Origin: DATDCY01 sp031406795 [NCBI: Candidatus Rokuibacteriota bacterium]
Lineage (GTDB): Bacteria; JAUVQV01
Direction: 5' to 3'
Length of the DNA stretch: 54,644 bases
Assembly (NCBI GenBank): GCA_031406795.1
Contig: JANOHV010000076.1
Location: 1-54,644, forward strand
Shown here: positions 1 to 7,235 of the stretch, piece after piece
How positions within the stretch are numbered: position 1 is the stretch's first letter
Layout of the letters: the number at the start of each line of letters is the position of its first letter
Made by a program: the position numbers and the translations under genes
Notes under the pieces: generated by a model
Seen by the model: only the letters and a program-made list of their open reading frames with translations
What the model was told of the DNA's origin: nothing
The model's database searches: none

Positions 1-416
1 CAGAGCGCGTCGGTTTCCCGGCGGGTCAGGTGATGTTTCCGTCGCAGGGAATTGAGATCGAACCTGCTCGAGACGGTTTCATCGGTGAAGAAGACGGCAA
101 CCAGCGGCTGATCGCCTTCGCGGAAGGAGACTCTGAAGACCCAGTGTCGCTCGGCGATCTCCGCCTGGAAACAGATCTGTCCGGGAAACAGCTCGCCGGC
201 GTTCCCGTGTGCGATTGCCGCGAAGATCTTCCGCGCCAACGCACTGATCTCCTCGGGGAGAGCGTAACTGTCGAGAAACCTAGCGGCTCTTTCGCTCTGA
301 TAAACCAGTGTCAGGCCGGCGTCGAGAACCATGATCCGTTCGCTGGACCTCTCCACCACGAACTGAAGCACGTCCTGCCGCGTTGGACGGGGCGCCTGGT
401 TTGCGGCTGGACACAT
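1..416 (-). CDS. LuxR-type regulator with N-terminal sensory region, cut by window edge
   Basis: Read leftward from an ATG at 416, an open frame of 138 codons runs off the left edge without a stop. Residues ~15-115 look like a PAS-like sensory region (segments RIMVLDAGLTLVYQSERA and HWVFRVSFREGD). The last visible residues, LTRRETDAL, match the start of a LuxR/GerE helix-turn-helix (usual form LTxRExxVL), so the DNA-binding domain lies mostly outside the window. It is the last visible gene of the minus-strand signalling operon and starts 13 bp after the receiver gene ending at 430. Inference: a transcription factor responding to the same input as the upstream CheY-like and CheD proteins. Family call moderate because only the first HTH residues are visible. 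Confidence 0.6.
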   Translation of the reverse strand, partial: MCPAANQAPRPTRQDVLQFVVERSSERIMVLDAGLTLVYQSERAARFLDSYALPEEISALARKIFAAIAHGNAGELFPGQICFQAEIAERHWVFRVSFREGDQPLVAVFFTDETVSSRFDLNSLRRKHHLTRRETDAL

Positions 417-429
417 GTCGGCCGCCACC

Positions 430-807
430 TCAGATCGTCCCGGCGGACAGCACACGGTGCACGGCCTCGACGAGCATCTCCGGCCTGAACGGTTTGACGA
501 TCCAGGCCTGAACGCCGAGTTCCCGCCCCTCCCGGATCTGCGCCTCCCGTGACTCCGTCGTCAGCATGATGATCGGGGTGTCGCGCAGATCGGGGCGCTG
601 CTTGACCTCGCGGACGAAGCTGATTCCGTCCATGACCGGCATGATGCAGTCACTGACGATGAGATCAACGGCGGCGGCGGCGAGCTTTCCCAGCGCCTCC
701 CTGCCGTCCCGGGCCTCCACGACCGTAAATCCCGCCGCGCGCAGCGCGACGCCGAGGAGCGCGCGCATCGCGGAGGAATCGTCGACAACCAGAACGGTCC
801 GACTCAT
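430..807 (-). CDS. CheY-like single-domain response regulator
   Basis: A 125-residue stand-alone receiver domain. The acidic pair D9/D10 (VVDDS), phosphoacceptor D53 (VSDCIMPVMDG), T83/T84 and K105 (VKPF) are all present, so it should be phosphorylatable. It has no output domain and should act by protein-protein contact in the cytoplasm. It lies 3 bp after cheD and 13 bp before the LuxR-type gene, in one transcription unit. Which kinase phosphorylates it is not shown by the sequence; the adjacent kinase-like protein lacks its own phosphoacceptor His, so a CheA elsewhere is likely. Confidence 0.9.
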   Translation of the reverse strand: MSRTVLVVDDSSAMRALLGVALRAAGFTVVEARDGREALGKLAAAAVDLIVSDCIMPVMDGISFVREVKQRPDLRDTPIIMLTTESREAQIREGRELGVQAWIVKPFRPEMLVEAVHRVLSAGTI

Positions 808-810
808 CGC

Positions 811-1344
811 TTACTCCCGGGTTGCGGCGCCGGACTCCTGCGCCTTGAGTCTGCGCACGAAGGCCTCGCCCGTGTGCACGTGAAAGATCACCTTGCGGGT
901 GTACCCCTCGCCCACGTCGCGCGCGACGACCGGGATCCCCGCCTCGGCCAGATAGTGTTCCGCGAACTGGATGTTGCGTTCGCCCACCCCGAACAACCCG
1001 CCGACCTTCTGGAACACGGCGCCGCCGCCGAAAAGCTTGGCCCGCAGGTGTTGTCGGCGGCACCCCAGCTCGAGCACCCGCTCGATCAGCTTCGGGAGCG
1101 CGATGTTCGCATACTTGGGTGAAGCGAGCCCCTCGCCGTTCCAGTAGGGCAGCAGGTAGTGGTTGATCCCCCCCGCCCCGGCGGCCGGGTCGTGGAGACA
1201 GACCGCAACGCAGGAACCCAGCACGGTCGTCACCGCCGCGGGACCCGCTGCGGCGTAGAGCAGCCCCGGCGGCAGGTAGACGGCGACGGTTTCATGCGTC
1301 GAAGAAGAATTCGTTGCCCGCGTCGGCAAACACATCCCCGCCAT
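811..1344 (-). CDS. cheD: CheD chemoreceptor glutamine deamidase
   Basis: 177 residues. The CheD signatures LGSCVAVCL (Cys45) and GGINHYLLP (His62) supply the Cys-His pair of the deamidase fold, and GGGAVFQ and GERN follow as in the family. CheD converts receptor Gln to Glu and in some species binds CheC. The ATG at 1344 follows a GGGGGG tract; a second in-frame ATG at 1335 is possible. The start overlaps the end of the kinase-like gene by about 50 bp, so translation is probably coupled. CheD here is far from the cheA/cheB/cheR operon at 28-39 kb, so it may serve these receptors in trans or a second array. Confidence 0.9.
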   Translation of the reverse strand: MAGMCLPTRATNSSSTHETVAVYLPPGLLYAAAGPAAVTTVLGSCVAVCLHDPAAGAGGINHYLLPYWNGEGLASPKYANIALPKLIERVLELGCRRQHLRAKLFGGGAVFQKVGGLFGVGERNIQFAEHYLAEAGIPVVARDVGEGYTRKVIFHVHTGEAFVRRLKAQESGAATRE

Positions 1345-2176
1345 CCGCCCCCCTGAGTTCCGGCAACGTCACCGTGAAGCGGCAGCCCCGCCCAGGGGCG
1401 CTTTCGACGGTGAGGGCTCCGCCGAGCAGCTCGAGCAGCGCCTTGACGATGCTCAGACCGAGCCCGTGGCCGGCGAAGCCTTTGGCCTGGCCCTCCTCGA
1501 GCTGGCGAAAGCGCTCGAAGATAGCGGCCTGGTCGGCGGGGTCGATGCCGATCCCCCGGTCCTCGATGCTCAACCGCAGTTCGTCGGCGCCGCGGCGGAC
1601 AATCACCGCGATCGCCGCACCATTGCCGCTGAATTTCACCGCGTTGGACAGCAGATTCGCCAGAATCAGCTGGAGCTTCGCCGGGTCGGTGGTGAAGAGC
1701 GGCTCGACTTCCGGATCCTCCTCCCAATTCGTCCGCAGCTCCAGACCCTGCGCGGCGGCGGCAGGACCGAACGACGAAACGGTCGATTCGACGAGTGCGC
1801 GCAGATCGACTTGCGCCGCCATCGGGAGAGACTCGCCGGCTTCGATCTCCGCCGCGCAGAAGATGTTGCGCATCTGGAAGTCCAGGCCGAACGCCTCGCT
1901 CTGGATGGCGGCCGCAAGCGAGCGACACTCGACCGGATCCCGGGCGATCCCGGCGCTGATCTCGCCGGCCATCGCGCTGATGACGGTGAGCGGGTTGTTG
2001 ATCTCATTGCGGATGTTCGACAGAAAATGCCCTTTAAGGGCCTCGGACTCGACCAGACGGCGGTTGACCTCTTCGAGCCGCCGGGTGGTCATCCGCAAAT
2101 CGAAAAGCGCGCGGTTCTTCTCCTCGACGCGCGCGGCCAGCTCCCTGAGGAGGTCCTCGTCGCTCAGCAGCGGCAT
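1292..2176 (-). CDS. Histidine-kinase-like protein lacking the phosphoacceptor His
   Basis: 294 residues, soluble. An N-terminal coiled coil (~1-45) leads into a HisKA-like H-box, FLSNIRNEINNPLT, where the invariant His is Asn57 (codon AAT at 2006-2008, one base from CAT). The HATPase_c part looks intact: N-box NLLSNAVKFS, G1 DRGIGID, F-box FERFRQLE and G2 GHGLGLSIV. Known for the family: without the His it cannot autophosphorylate in the usual way. It could still bind ATP, dimerise, act as a phosphatase or be a scaffold. It starts 4 bp after the receiver gene and overlaps cheD. Inference: a pseudokinase controlling one of the two receivers. Confidence 0.8.
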   Translation of the reverse strand: MPLLSDEDLLRELAARVEEKNRALFDLRMTTRRLEEVNRRLVESEALKGHFLSNIRNEINNPLTVISAMAGEISAGIARDPVECRSLAAAIQSEAFGLDFQMRNIFCAAEIEAGESLPMAAQVDLRALVESTVSSFGPAAAAQGLELRTNWEEDPEVEPLFTTDPAKLQLILANLLSNAVKFSGNGAAIAVIVRRGADELRLSIEDRGIGIDPADQAAIFERFRQLEEGQAKGFAGHGLGLSIVKALLELLGGALTVESAPGRGCRFTVTLPELRGADGGDVFADAGNEFFFDA

Positions 2177-2180
2177 CGGA

Positions 2181-2543
2181 TCAGGCGAGGAGCTCGCTCA
2201 CCGTCTTGATAACCTGGACGCCGTTGATGGGTTTGGTGAGGTAGGCGTTCGCGCCGAGTTTGAGCCCCAGGTCGCGATCCGCCTCGCCCCCCTTGGTGGT
2301 CACGATGATGATCGGCACGACCGACTTGAGCGCTTCACGCACCGCCCGCACTAGGCCGAGTCCGTCCATGCGGGGCATGTTCACGTCGGTGACGATCAGA
2401 TCGAAGGTGTCGGCCTTGAGTTTTTCCAGCGCGTCCAGGCCGTCCTGCGCCTCGGTGATCTGGCAGGGAAGGTGCTTCAGGAGCACCATCTTCATCAGCT
2501 GACGCATGGTTCCCGAGTCGTCGACCACAAGGATCTTCTTCAC
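2181..2543 (-). CDS. CheY-like response regulator, first gene of the operon
   Basis: Receiver domain only, about 120 residues. The acidic pair, the phosphoacceptor in LIVTDVNMPRMDG, TT and K (LTKPI) are all present, so it should be active. I place the start at GTG 2543 (VKKILVVDD), because GGAGGG lies 5-6 bases upstream. The longer frame from ATG 2555 would place that ribosome site inside the gene. It ends 4 bp before the kinase-like gene. It resembles chemotaxis CheY more than transcription regulators. No clear promoter was recognised upstream. Confidence 0.88.
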   Translation of the reverse strand: MKKILVVDDSGTMRQLMKMVLLKHLPCQITEAQDGLDALEKLKADTFDLIVTDVNMPRMDGLGLVRAVREALKSVVPIIIVTTKGGEADRDLGLKLGANAYLTKPINGVQVIKTVSELLA

Positions 2544-2712
2544 GCTACCCTCCATCAGCCAGCGACCTCACTTGCCGGCGGCCCCATCAATCCGGCGCAA
2601 CGCGGCTTCCGCCAATGCGTGCGGCCGAACCGACCTCCCACAAATCGCTGGTAGGTATATCACTATTCCGATGAGCGGACAACGGAGCGCGTGTCCTGGC
2701 GCGCCAACTCAA

Positions 2713-2733
2713 ATCCGCGCGTAACGCGCGGAT
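2713..2733. repeat. Perfect 9-bp inverted repeat with 3-base loop
   Basis: ATCCGCGCG, loop TAA, CGCGCGGAT. The stem closely resembles the hairpin that ends repeat copy A at 2894-2915, so the repeat may be bracketed by two related hairpins. Copy B is likewise preceded by an ATCCGC/GCGGAT hairpin at 11019-11034. No T-run follows, so it does not look like a simple intrinsic terminator. Confidence 0.6.
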
Positions 2734-2790
2734 CAGTGGAGGCAGGCTTGTTGGCTGGTAATGTTTTTCGGGTCTCGTGACTCATACCGG

Positions 2791-2915
2791 ACCGTGCTGC
2801 TCGCTCCAAGCGTCGCTTGACCGCTGCCGCCCCTGCTCTTCGTGAGCGAAATCAGGCGATTCCCGGTGAGTCGAGATGCCTGCTGTTCTGCTGGATCCGC
2901 GCGTACACGCGGATC
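2791..2915 (+). repeat. Dispersed structured repeat, copy A
   Basis: About nine in ten positions match 11040-11163, with one single-base indel. Conserved parts are a small hairpin CAAGC-GTY-GCTTG, a CCTG/CAGG-closed segment around CTCTTCGTGAG, and a terminal 22-nt near-palindrome starting GATCCGCG at 2894. In that palindrome one base pair is G-C here and A-T in copy B, a compensatory change. Both copies lie between genes. An in-frame ATG followed by PAVL-like codons occurs in both, but I do not call a gene. Confidence 0.7.
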
Positions 2916-2981
2916 TAGGCGCCGAGGACTTCTCCTTATGTCGCCGCTATGCTATATATCCAGCCACAGGGAGGAACGACC

Positions 2982-4754
2982 ATGAGCGATTTTCTCAACG
3001 CCGGACGTCTGGAGGACCACCCTTTCGCCGAGCTTTGCGGCCTGATCTTTCAGGAGAGCCGCACCGGGGAGCTGGTCCTCGAGAGCGGCAATCGCCGCCG
3101 CTCCGTCTGGTTTCTCGGTGGCAACCCCGTCGCGGTCGTTTCGAACGACCCTCAGGATCATCTCGCCCAGTTCCTGCTCGAGCACGGGAAGATCGGCGCC
3201 GAGGACGCACGCCGCCTCGCCGACCTGCCCGAGACGCGCGAGGCGCTCGTCGGCGCGGATTTCCTGCCCAAGGAAACGCTCAACTGGGGCGTGAAGTCCC
3301 GCTTCGTCAGCCTCTGCTACGACCTGTTCCGCTGGGAGGAAGGCGACTACGGCTTTCGCGACGGCGAGCCGCCGCGCGAGCAGTTCCTGCTCAAGGTGCC
3401 GGCGCACTCGTTGATCTTCAAGGGTGTGGGGCTGCTCGGGCAGGCCGCGGTGTTCGACGCGGTGCCCGACGATGCCGTCTGCGGCGCCGGCCCCGTGAGT
3501 TCCGCCGACGCCCGGTACCTCAACCCCGAGGCGCGCCAGCTTCTGGAGCAGTGCCGGCCGGGAAACACGGTGGCCGACGCGCTCGGCGGCGGTTCGACCG
3601 ACCCCGACCAGGCCCGCCGGCTGCTGTACGCACTCGCCAGCCTCGGGTTGGTGGCAATCGCACGAGGAGGCGCAGCGGCCCCGCCCGCCTCGCCGCAGCT
3701 CGAGGACGCCCCCGGCTTCAGCCTCGATGACGACGTCGCGGACGAACTCCCCGCGGCGTTTCCCGACGAGGACGCAACCGCGGGGTTTGCGCTTGACGAC
3801 AGGTCCGCCAGCGGTGAATCGCCTCTCGACCTGCCGCCGCTCGACACCGATTTCGGTTCCCCTTTCAACCCGACGGCGGAATTCGCGCCTGGCGCAGGCC
3901 TCCACGCGGCCGACAATCTTCCCTTCGAAGAGGAATCCGGTTCGGAGTCGTTCGGGGCTTTCGGGACGTTCACCCCGGACACGGCGCTCGACCAGCAGAA
4001 CGTTCAGCCGCTTCCCGACGAGACGCGCAAGGTCGTCGCCGGCGCGAACATCAAGCGCTCCGCTCGCCGGTTTCACCTGCCCCGCCTCGTCGGCATCGCC
4101 CTCGGCGGGATCGCGGCGGTCGGGATCATCGGTTTCGCCGGGTGGTGGTGGATGAACGAGAGCGAACCGCCTCCGCCGCCGGTCCAGCCGCCGATCAAAC
4201 GACCGGCCCCTCCGAAGCCGGCGCCGGCCGCAGGGACACCCGCGGTCGCGCCGTCGACGCAGCCGACTCTCCCGACGCCCGCTCCGACGCCGACGGCTGC
4301 GCCTTCCGCCGCCCCTGCGTCCCCTGCCGCCGCAACGCCTCCTGCGCCGGCGCCCGCGGTCGTGGCTCCAACCCGTCCGACTGAGCCCCCGCCCCCCAGG
4401 AGCGCCTCGGATCGCTACCGTAATGCGCTCGAGATTTTCCGCGCCGGCGATCTCGACGGGGCGGCCGCCATCTGGGAGGCGCTGCTGGCCGAGGAGCACC
4501 GCGGCGCGTTCACCGTGCAGGTGTTGACGGCCTGCCAGCCCGACACGGTTCGGGAGGCGCAGCGTTCACTCCCGGGACACGAATTCTACCTGGTCACCAA
4601 GAAGGTGAACGCACGGGTCTGCTACCGCATCTGCCTCGGGGCCTTCGATTCACGCGAGAATGCCGGCCGCGCGCTGGCCGGCCTGCCCGGTGAGTACCGC
4701 ACCGGCGGGGCGGCGGTCCGCCCCGTTGCCGACGTCCTCAACCGGGATCGCTAG
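2982..4754 (+). CDS. DUF4388 (PATAN-like) protein with one membrane segment and SPOR-like C-terminus
   Basis: 590 residues from ATG 2982, chosen because GGGAGGA stands 6-7 bases before it; the frame itself extends to 2949. Residues ~1-235 form a DUF4388/PatA-N-like region (GRLEDHPFAELC, RTGELVLESG, DHLAQFLLEHGKI). An acidic low-complexity linker follows, then a single transmembrane segment near 365-390 (ALGGIAAVGIIGFAGWWW), a Pro/Ala-rich spacer and a C-terminal ~80 residues resembling a SPOR domain (FTVQVLTA, YRICLGAF). This implies a cytoplasmic DUF4388 part and a periplasmic C-terminus that may bind peptidoglycan. DUF4388 is common in Geobacter-like genomes near two-component genes; its molecular role is not established. 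The gene stands alone. Confidence 0.7.
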   Translation: MSDFLNAGRLEDHPFAELCGLIFQESRTGELVLESGNRRRSVWFLGGNPVAVVSNDPQDHLAQFLLEHGKIGAEDARRLADLPETREALVGADFLPKETLNWGVKSRFVSLCYDLFRWEEGDYGFRDGEPPREQFLLKVPAHSLIFKGVGLLGQAAVFDAVPDDAVCGAGPVSSADARYLNPEARQLLEQCRPGNTVADALGGGSTDPDQARRLLYALASLGLVAIARGGAAAPPASPQLEDAPGFSLDDDVADELPAAFPDEDATAGFALDDRSASGESPLDLPPLDTDFGSPFNPTAEFAPGAGLHAADNLPFEEESGSESFGAFGTFTPDTALDQQNVQPLPDETRKVVAGANIKRSARRFHLPRLVGIALGGIAAVGIIGFAGWWWMNESEPPPPPVQPPIKRPAPPKPAPAAGTPAVAPSTQPTLPTPAPTPTAAPSAAPASPAAATPPAPAPAVVAPTRPTEPPPPRSASDRYRNALEIFRAGDLDGAAAIWEALLAEEHRGAFTVQVLTACQPDTVREAQRSLPGHEFYLVTKKVNARVCYRICLGAFDSRENAGRALAGLPGEYRTGGAAVRPVADVLNRDR

Positions 4755-4841
4755 TCGGTGGCAAACCGCTGAAGCGCCCCTGACCGACGGACCGTTCAAG
4801 AACGCCCCCCGGATCAAGACGCGCCCGGGCGCAGGCTGGGG

Positions 4842-4858
4842 GGCCCGCACCGCGGGCC
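4842..4858. terminator. Possible bidirectional terminator hairpin
   Basis: GGCCCGC, loop ACC, GCGGGCC: a perfect 7-bp stem between two convergent genes (2982-4754 plus and 4860-5843 minus). No clear T-run on either side, so it could also be a simple GC hairpin. Confidence 0.4.
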
Positions 4859-4859
4859 G

Positions 4860-5843
4860 TCAACGAATTTCGGCCGCGCTGCGCTCGCGCCAGTACTCGA
4901 GCAGGTCGTTCAGCGTGGACTCCATCGCGCGCCGCGGCTCCCAGTTCGTCGCACGGACGAGCCGGCCGGGGTCGCCATGCAAAACGGGGATGTCGACCGG
5001 GCGGTGCCGTGCAACCTCGACTTCGACCTTGATCTTGATGACCGCGTGCCCCAGCAGAATCTGCAGCAGGTCGGAGATGCTCCAGACCCGTCCCGAGCAG
5101 ACGTTGTAGGCCGCTCCGGCCGCGCCGCGCTCGAGGACCAGCCGGTAGGCGGCGACCACGTCGCGGACGTCGAGAAAGTCGCGGGCCGCCGCAAGATTGC
5201 CCACCCGCAGCACCGGTTCGACGAGCCGCAGTTCGATGCGGGCGATCTGCCGCGCGAAGTCGGCGCAAACGAAATCCGCGCCCTGCCTCGGCCCCGTGTG
5301 ATTGAAAGTGCGCGTCATCACGATCGGCCAGCGCTCGGTGCGACGGTAGTAACAACCCAGCGCCTCCTGCCAGACCTTGCTCAAAGCGTACGGACTCACC
5401 GGCTGCTGGGGCGCATCTTCCGTGATCCCCGTCCCCCCGCCGGCAACCGCGCCGTACTGTTCCGCCGAACCCACGAGCAACAATCGCGGCGGCGTCCCCT
5501 GGCGCAGCAGCGCCCCGAGGAGGTTGATGGTGGCCAGAGCATTCACCTCGAGCGTGCGGCGCAGATCGCCGAAGGAGCGGCGCACGCTCGCGAGCCCGGC
5601 CAGATGGTAGACCTCCTTGAACTCCCGCCCGCCGAGGTTCGACCTGACCTCCTCGGCGTCGCCGCAGGCCAGGTCGCAGGCGAGATATTCGATTCGGTCG
5701 CGGACCGCGTCGAGATGCTCCGGGCGCACCTGAGGGTGGTCGAGGGCCACGACGTGCTCGCCGTGTTCGAGCAGATGCTCGACGAGGTGGCTGCCGCCGA
5801 AACCGGCGGCCCCCGTCACGAGCACCGATTCGCTTCGCTTCAT
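4860..5843 (-). CDS. rmd: NAD(P)-dependent sugar-nucleotide reductase/epimerase, Rmd-like
   Basis: 327 residues, extended short-chain dehydrogenase. The Rossmann motif TGAAGFGGSHL is at the N-terminus and the catalytic YxxxK is Y152/K156 (SPYALSKVWQE). The segments FNHTGPRQ, ARDFLDVRDVV, YNVCSGR and RPVDIPVLHGD match GDP-4-keto-6-deoxy-mannose reductase (Rmd) and GDP-mannose 4,6-dehydratase relatives. Rmd reduces GDP-4-keto-6-deoxymannose to GDP-rhamnose for surface polysaccharide. No dehydratase partner is in the window, so substrate assignment is tentative; another NDP-hexose epimerase is the alternative. It lies 54 bp after the exported unknown gene on the same strand. Confidence 0.65.
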   Translation of the reverse strand: MKRSESVLVTGAAGFGGSHLVEHLLEHGEHVVALDHPQVRPEHLDAVRDRIEYLACDLACGDAEEVRSNLGGREFKEVYHLAGLASVRRSFGDLRRTLEVNALATINLLGALLRQGTPPRLLLVGSAEQYGAVAGGGTGITEDAPQQPVSPYALSKVWQEALGCYYRRTERWPIVMTRTFNHTGPRQGADFVCADFARQIARIELRLVEPVLRVGNLAAARDFLDVRDVVAAYRLVLERGAAGAAYNVCSGRVWSISDLLQILLGHAVIKIKVEVEVARHRPVDIPVLHGDPGRLVRATNWEPRRAMESTLNDLLEYWRERSAAEIR

Positions 5844-5897
5844 CGGTTCAGTGTAGGGAATGCCGGTCGATTGTCAACGAACCCGCCGGCCACCCGT

Positions 5898-6875
5898 TCA
5901 ACGCGGGGACTGCTCGGCCGGTTCGGCGGAGAGCCCCCCGAGAACGAGCCCGGTTGCCGCGTCGATGAAGATGCTCTGGAGACCCGGGGCAGCCCCGCCC
6001 TCGATCCGGAAGGGGACGACCCAGGCCACCCGTGCCCGGGCTTCGGCGTCCATCCGCGAGAGACCCAGCCAGTCGTTGGCGCGAACCGTCAGCATCTCGG
6101 CGGCGGCGAAGGCCCCGAGTACGGCGCCCGTCCCGAAGGCCGGCGCGAGGTCGTGATTCCGCAGGACCACGGCCGCGATCTTCTCAGCCGCTTTGCGCGA
6201 AATCCTGACCGTCGGCTGCTCGCCGGGATCAAGCCAGTCGGGGTCGACGTCCAGCCGGAACAGCGTGCCCGTGGTCGCGTTGAGCAGAAGCCGCACGGGG
6301 GGTGCGTGGAACGGGACCGGGCCGTTCGCCGAGAGATAGCGCGCCTCGTAGTAGATGTGCTCGACGGTGCCGGCGCTGTGCCGCCTGACACTTTCGAGCT
6401 CGAGCTTCGCGCCGGGGAGAAGCGCGCGCACGAATCGGTCGGCGAGGCCCGAGGCATCGGCGAGCGAAAAAATCGCCTCCCCGTGCTTGCGCGTGCTGGC
6501 GTTCGTGAAGCAGATGCTGGAGACGATCCGGCCGGCGGACAGGTCGAAGACCGCGAGATCGCTCAAGGCGCCGGGCGACTCGCCGCCGCGCGCCCGCCCC
6601 TTGATCTCGATCGCCGCGCGCCCGCGGTGGGCGATCTCCCGCCCGCCGTCGTCGGTCGGCGACTCGGCGCACCCCGTGAGACGGCGCGTCTCGGCGTGCG
6701 CCTTCGACGCCGCGGCCGGTACGCCCGCCGCGCTCGCCGGCCGATCGTCCGCGCCCCGCAGCGGGCCGGCCACCAAAACGACCGAACTCAGCGCAGCGAC
6801 GAGCGAGCACCCCCAGCGCCGGCGGGTCGCCGCGGCGGACCTGCCGGTTGACGTGCGGGGCAGGTCGCCAACCAC
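5898..6875 (-). CDS. Exported protein of unknown function, PepSY-like features
   Basis: 325 residues from a GTG at 6875; the exact start is uncertain. An Arg-rich N-terminus and a hydrophobic stretch (WGCSLVAALSSVVLVAGP, ~21-39) suggest a signal peptide or anchor. The body has short segments reminiscent of PepSY domains (ISRKAAEKIAAVVL and IDAATGLVLGG), which in that family bind or inhibit peptidases. I do not recognise the family with certainty. It is between the ferredoxin gene (30 bp upstream) and the Rmd-like gene, all on the minus strand and possibly co-transcribed. Confidence 0.55.
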   Translation of the reverse strand: MVGDLPRTSTGRSAAATRRRWGCSLVAALSSVVLVAGPLRGADDRPASAAGVPAAASKAHAETRRLTGCAESPTDDGGREIAHRGRAAIEIKGRARGGESPGALSDLAVFDLSAGRIVSSICFTNASTRKHGEAIFSLADASGLADRFVRALLPGAKLELESVRRHSAGTVEHIYYEARYLSANGPVPFHAPPVRLLLNATTGTLFRLDVDPDWLDPGEQPTVRISRKAAEKIAAVVLRNHDLAPAFGTGAVLGAFAAAEMLTVRANDWLGLSRMDAEARARVAWVVPFRIEGGAAPGLQSIFIDAATGLVLGGLSAEPAEQSPR

Positions 6876-6905
6876 GGCTGCACCTGCCCCGCAGCGGAAG
6901 CGGAG

Positions 6906-7100
6906 CTACTCCTCGTACTTGATGATCTCGACGGGGCAGTTGCGCGCCGCGTCGATGATCGCATCGGAATTCGCGGCCAGGTTCGCGCCGGCGATCACCG
7001 AACTGCTGTCGTCACCCATCACAAAAACATCGGGCGCCAGATCCGAGCAGACGCCGCACACCGTGCACCCATCCTCGATCCAAACCTTCGTCACCGCCAT
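6906..7100 (-). CDS. Small [4Fe-4S] ferredoxin
   Basis: 64 residues. The cluster ligands are C12, C15, C18 (CTVCGVC) and C55 (NCPVEII), the single-cluster pattern of Desulfovibrio-type ferredoxins, which carry low-potential electrons in the cytoplasm. The acidic N-terminal half is also typical. An AAGGAGGA ribosome site lies 7 bases before the ATG. It is the first gene of a possible minus-strand trio with 5898-6875 and 4860-5843, divergent from moxR. The redox partner is not evident. Confidence 0.9.
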   Translation of the reverse strand: MAVTKVWIEDGCTVCGVCSDLAPDVFVMGDDSSSVIAGANLAANSDAIIDAARNCPVEIIKYEE

Positions 7101-7235
7101 GTCCGTTCCTCCTTGCCTGTGCCCACCGCCGTCGCAGCCGCCGCCGGAGCGCCTCCGCCGGCCCTGCGATGAAAACGCGCGCTACCGTAGCCGAGCGATG
7201 CTGAAAATGCAAGAGGATGATGCTAGGATGAATTC

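Larger units (their letters stand above)
2544..2981. other. Intergenic region between divergent genes, with hairpins and a repeat
   Basis: About 440 bp between the minus-strand signalling operon and the plus-strand DUF4388 gene. I see no gene. It holds a perfect hairpin (2713-2733) and copy A of a ~125-bp repeat (2791-2915). The operon promoters must lie here, but I could not pick convincing -35/-10 pairs. A TA-rich stretch at ~2946-2960 is the best place for the plus-strand -10. Confidence 0.6.

Noticed and set aside
2876-2940. Small ORF beginning MPAVL in both repeat copies A and B
   Set aside because: Differences between copies follow hairpin pairing rather than codon positions, and ribosome sites are weak.
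2952-4499. 515-codon open frame on the minus strand opposite the DUF4388 gene
   Set aside because: Arg/Gly-rich low-complexity translation; the plus-strand frame has domains, a membrane segment and a ribosome site.
4860-5843. Assignment as GDP-mannose 4,6-dehydratase
   Set aside because: Length and the RPVDIPVLHGD / ARDFLDVRDVV pattern fit the Rmd reductase group better; kept at moderate confidence.
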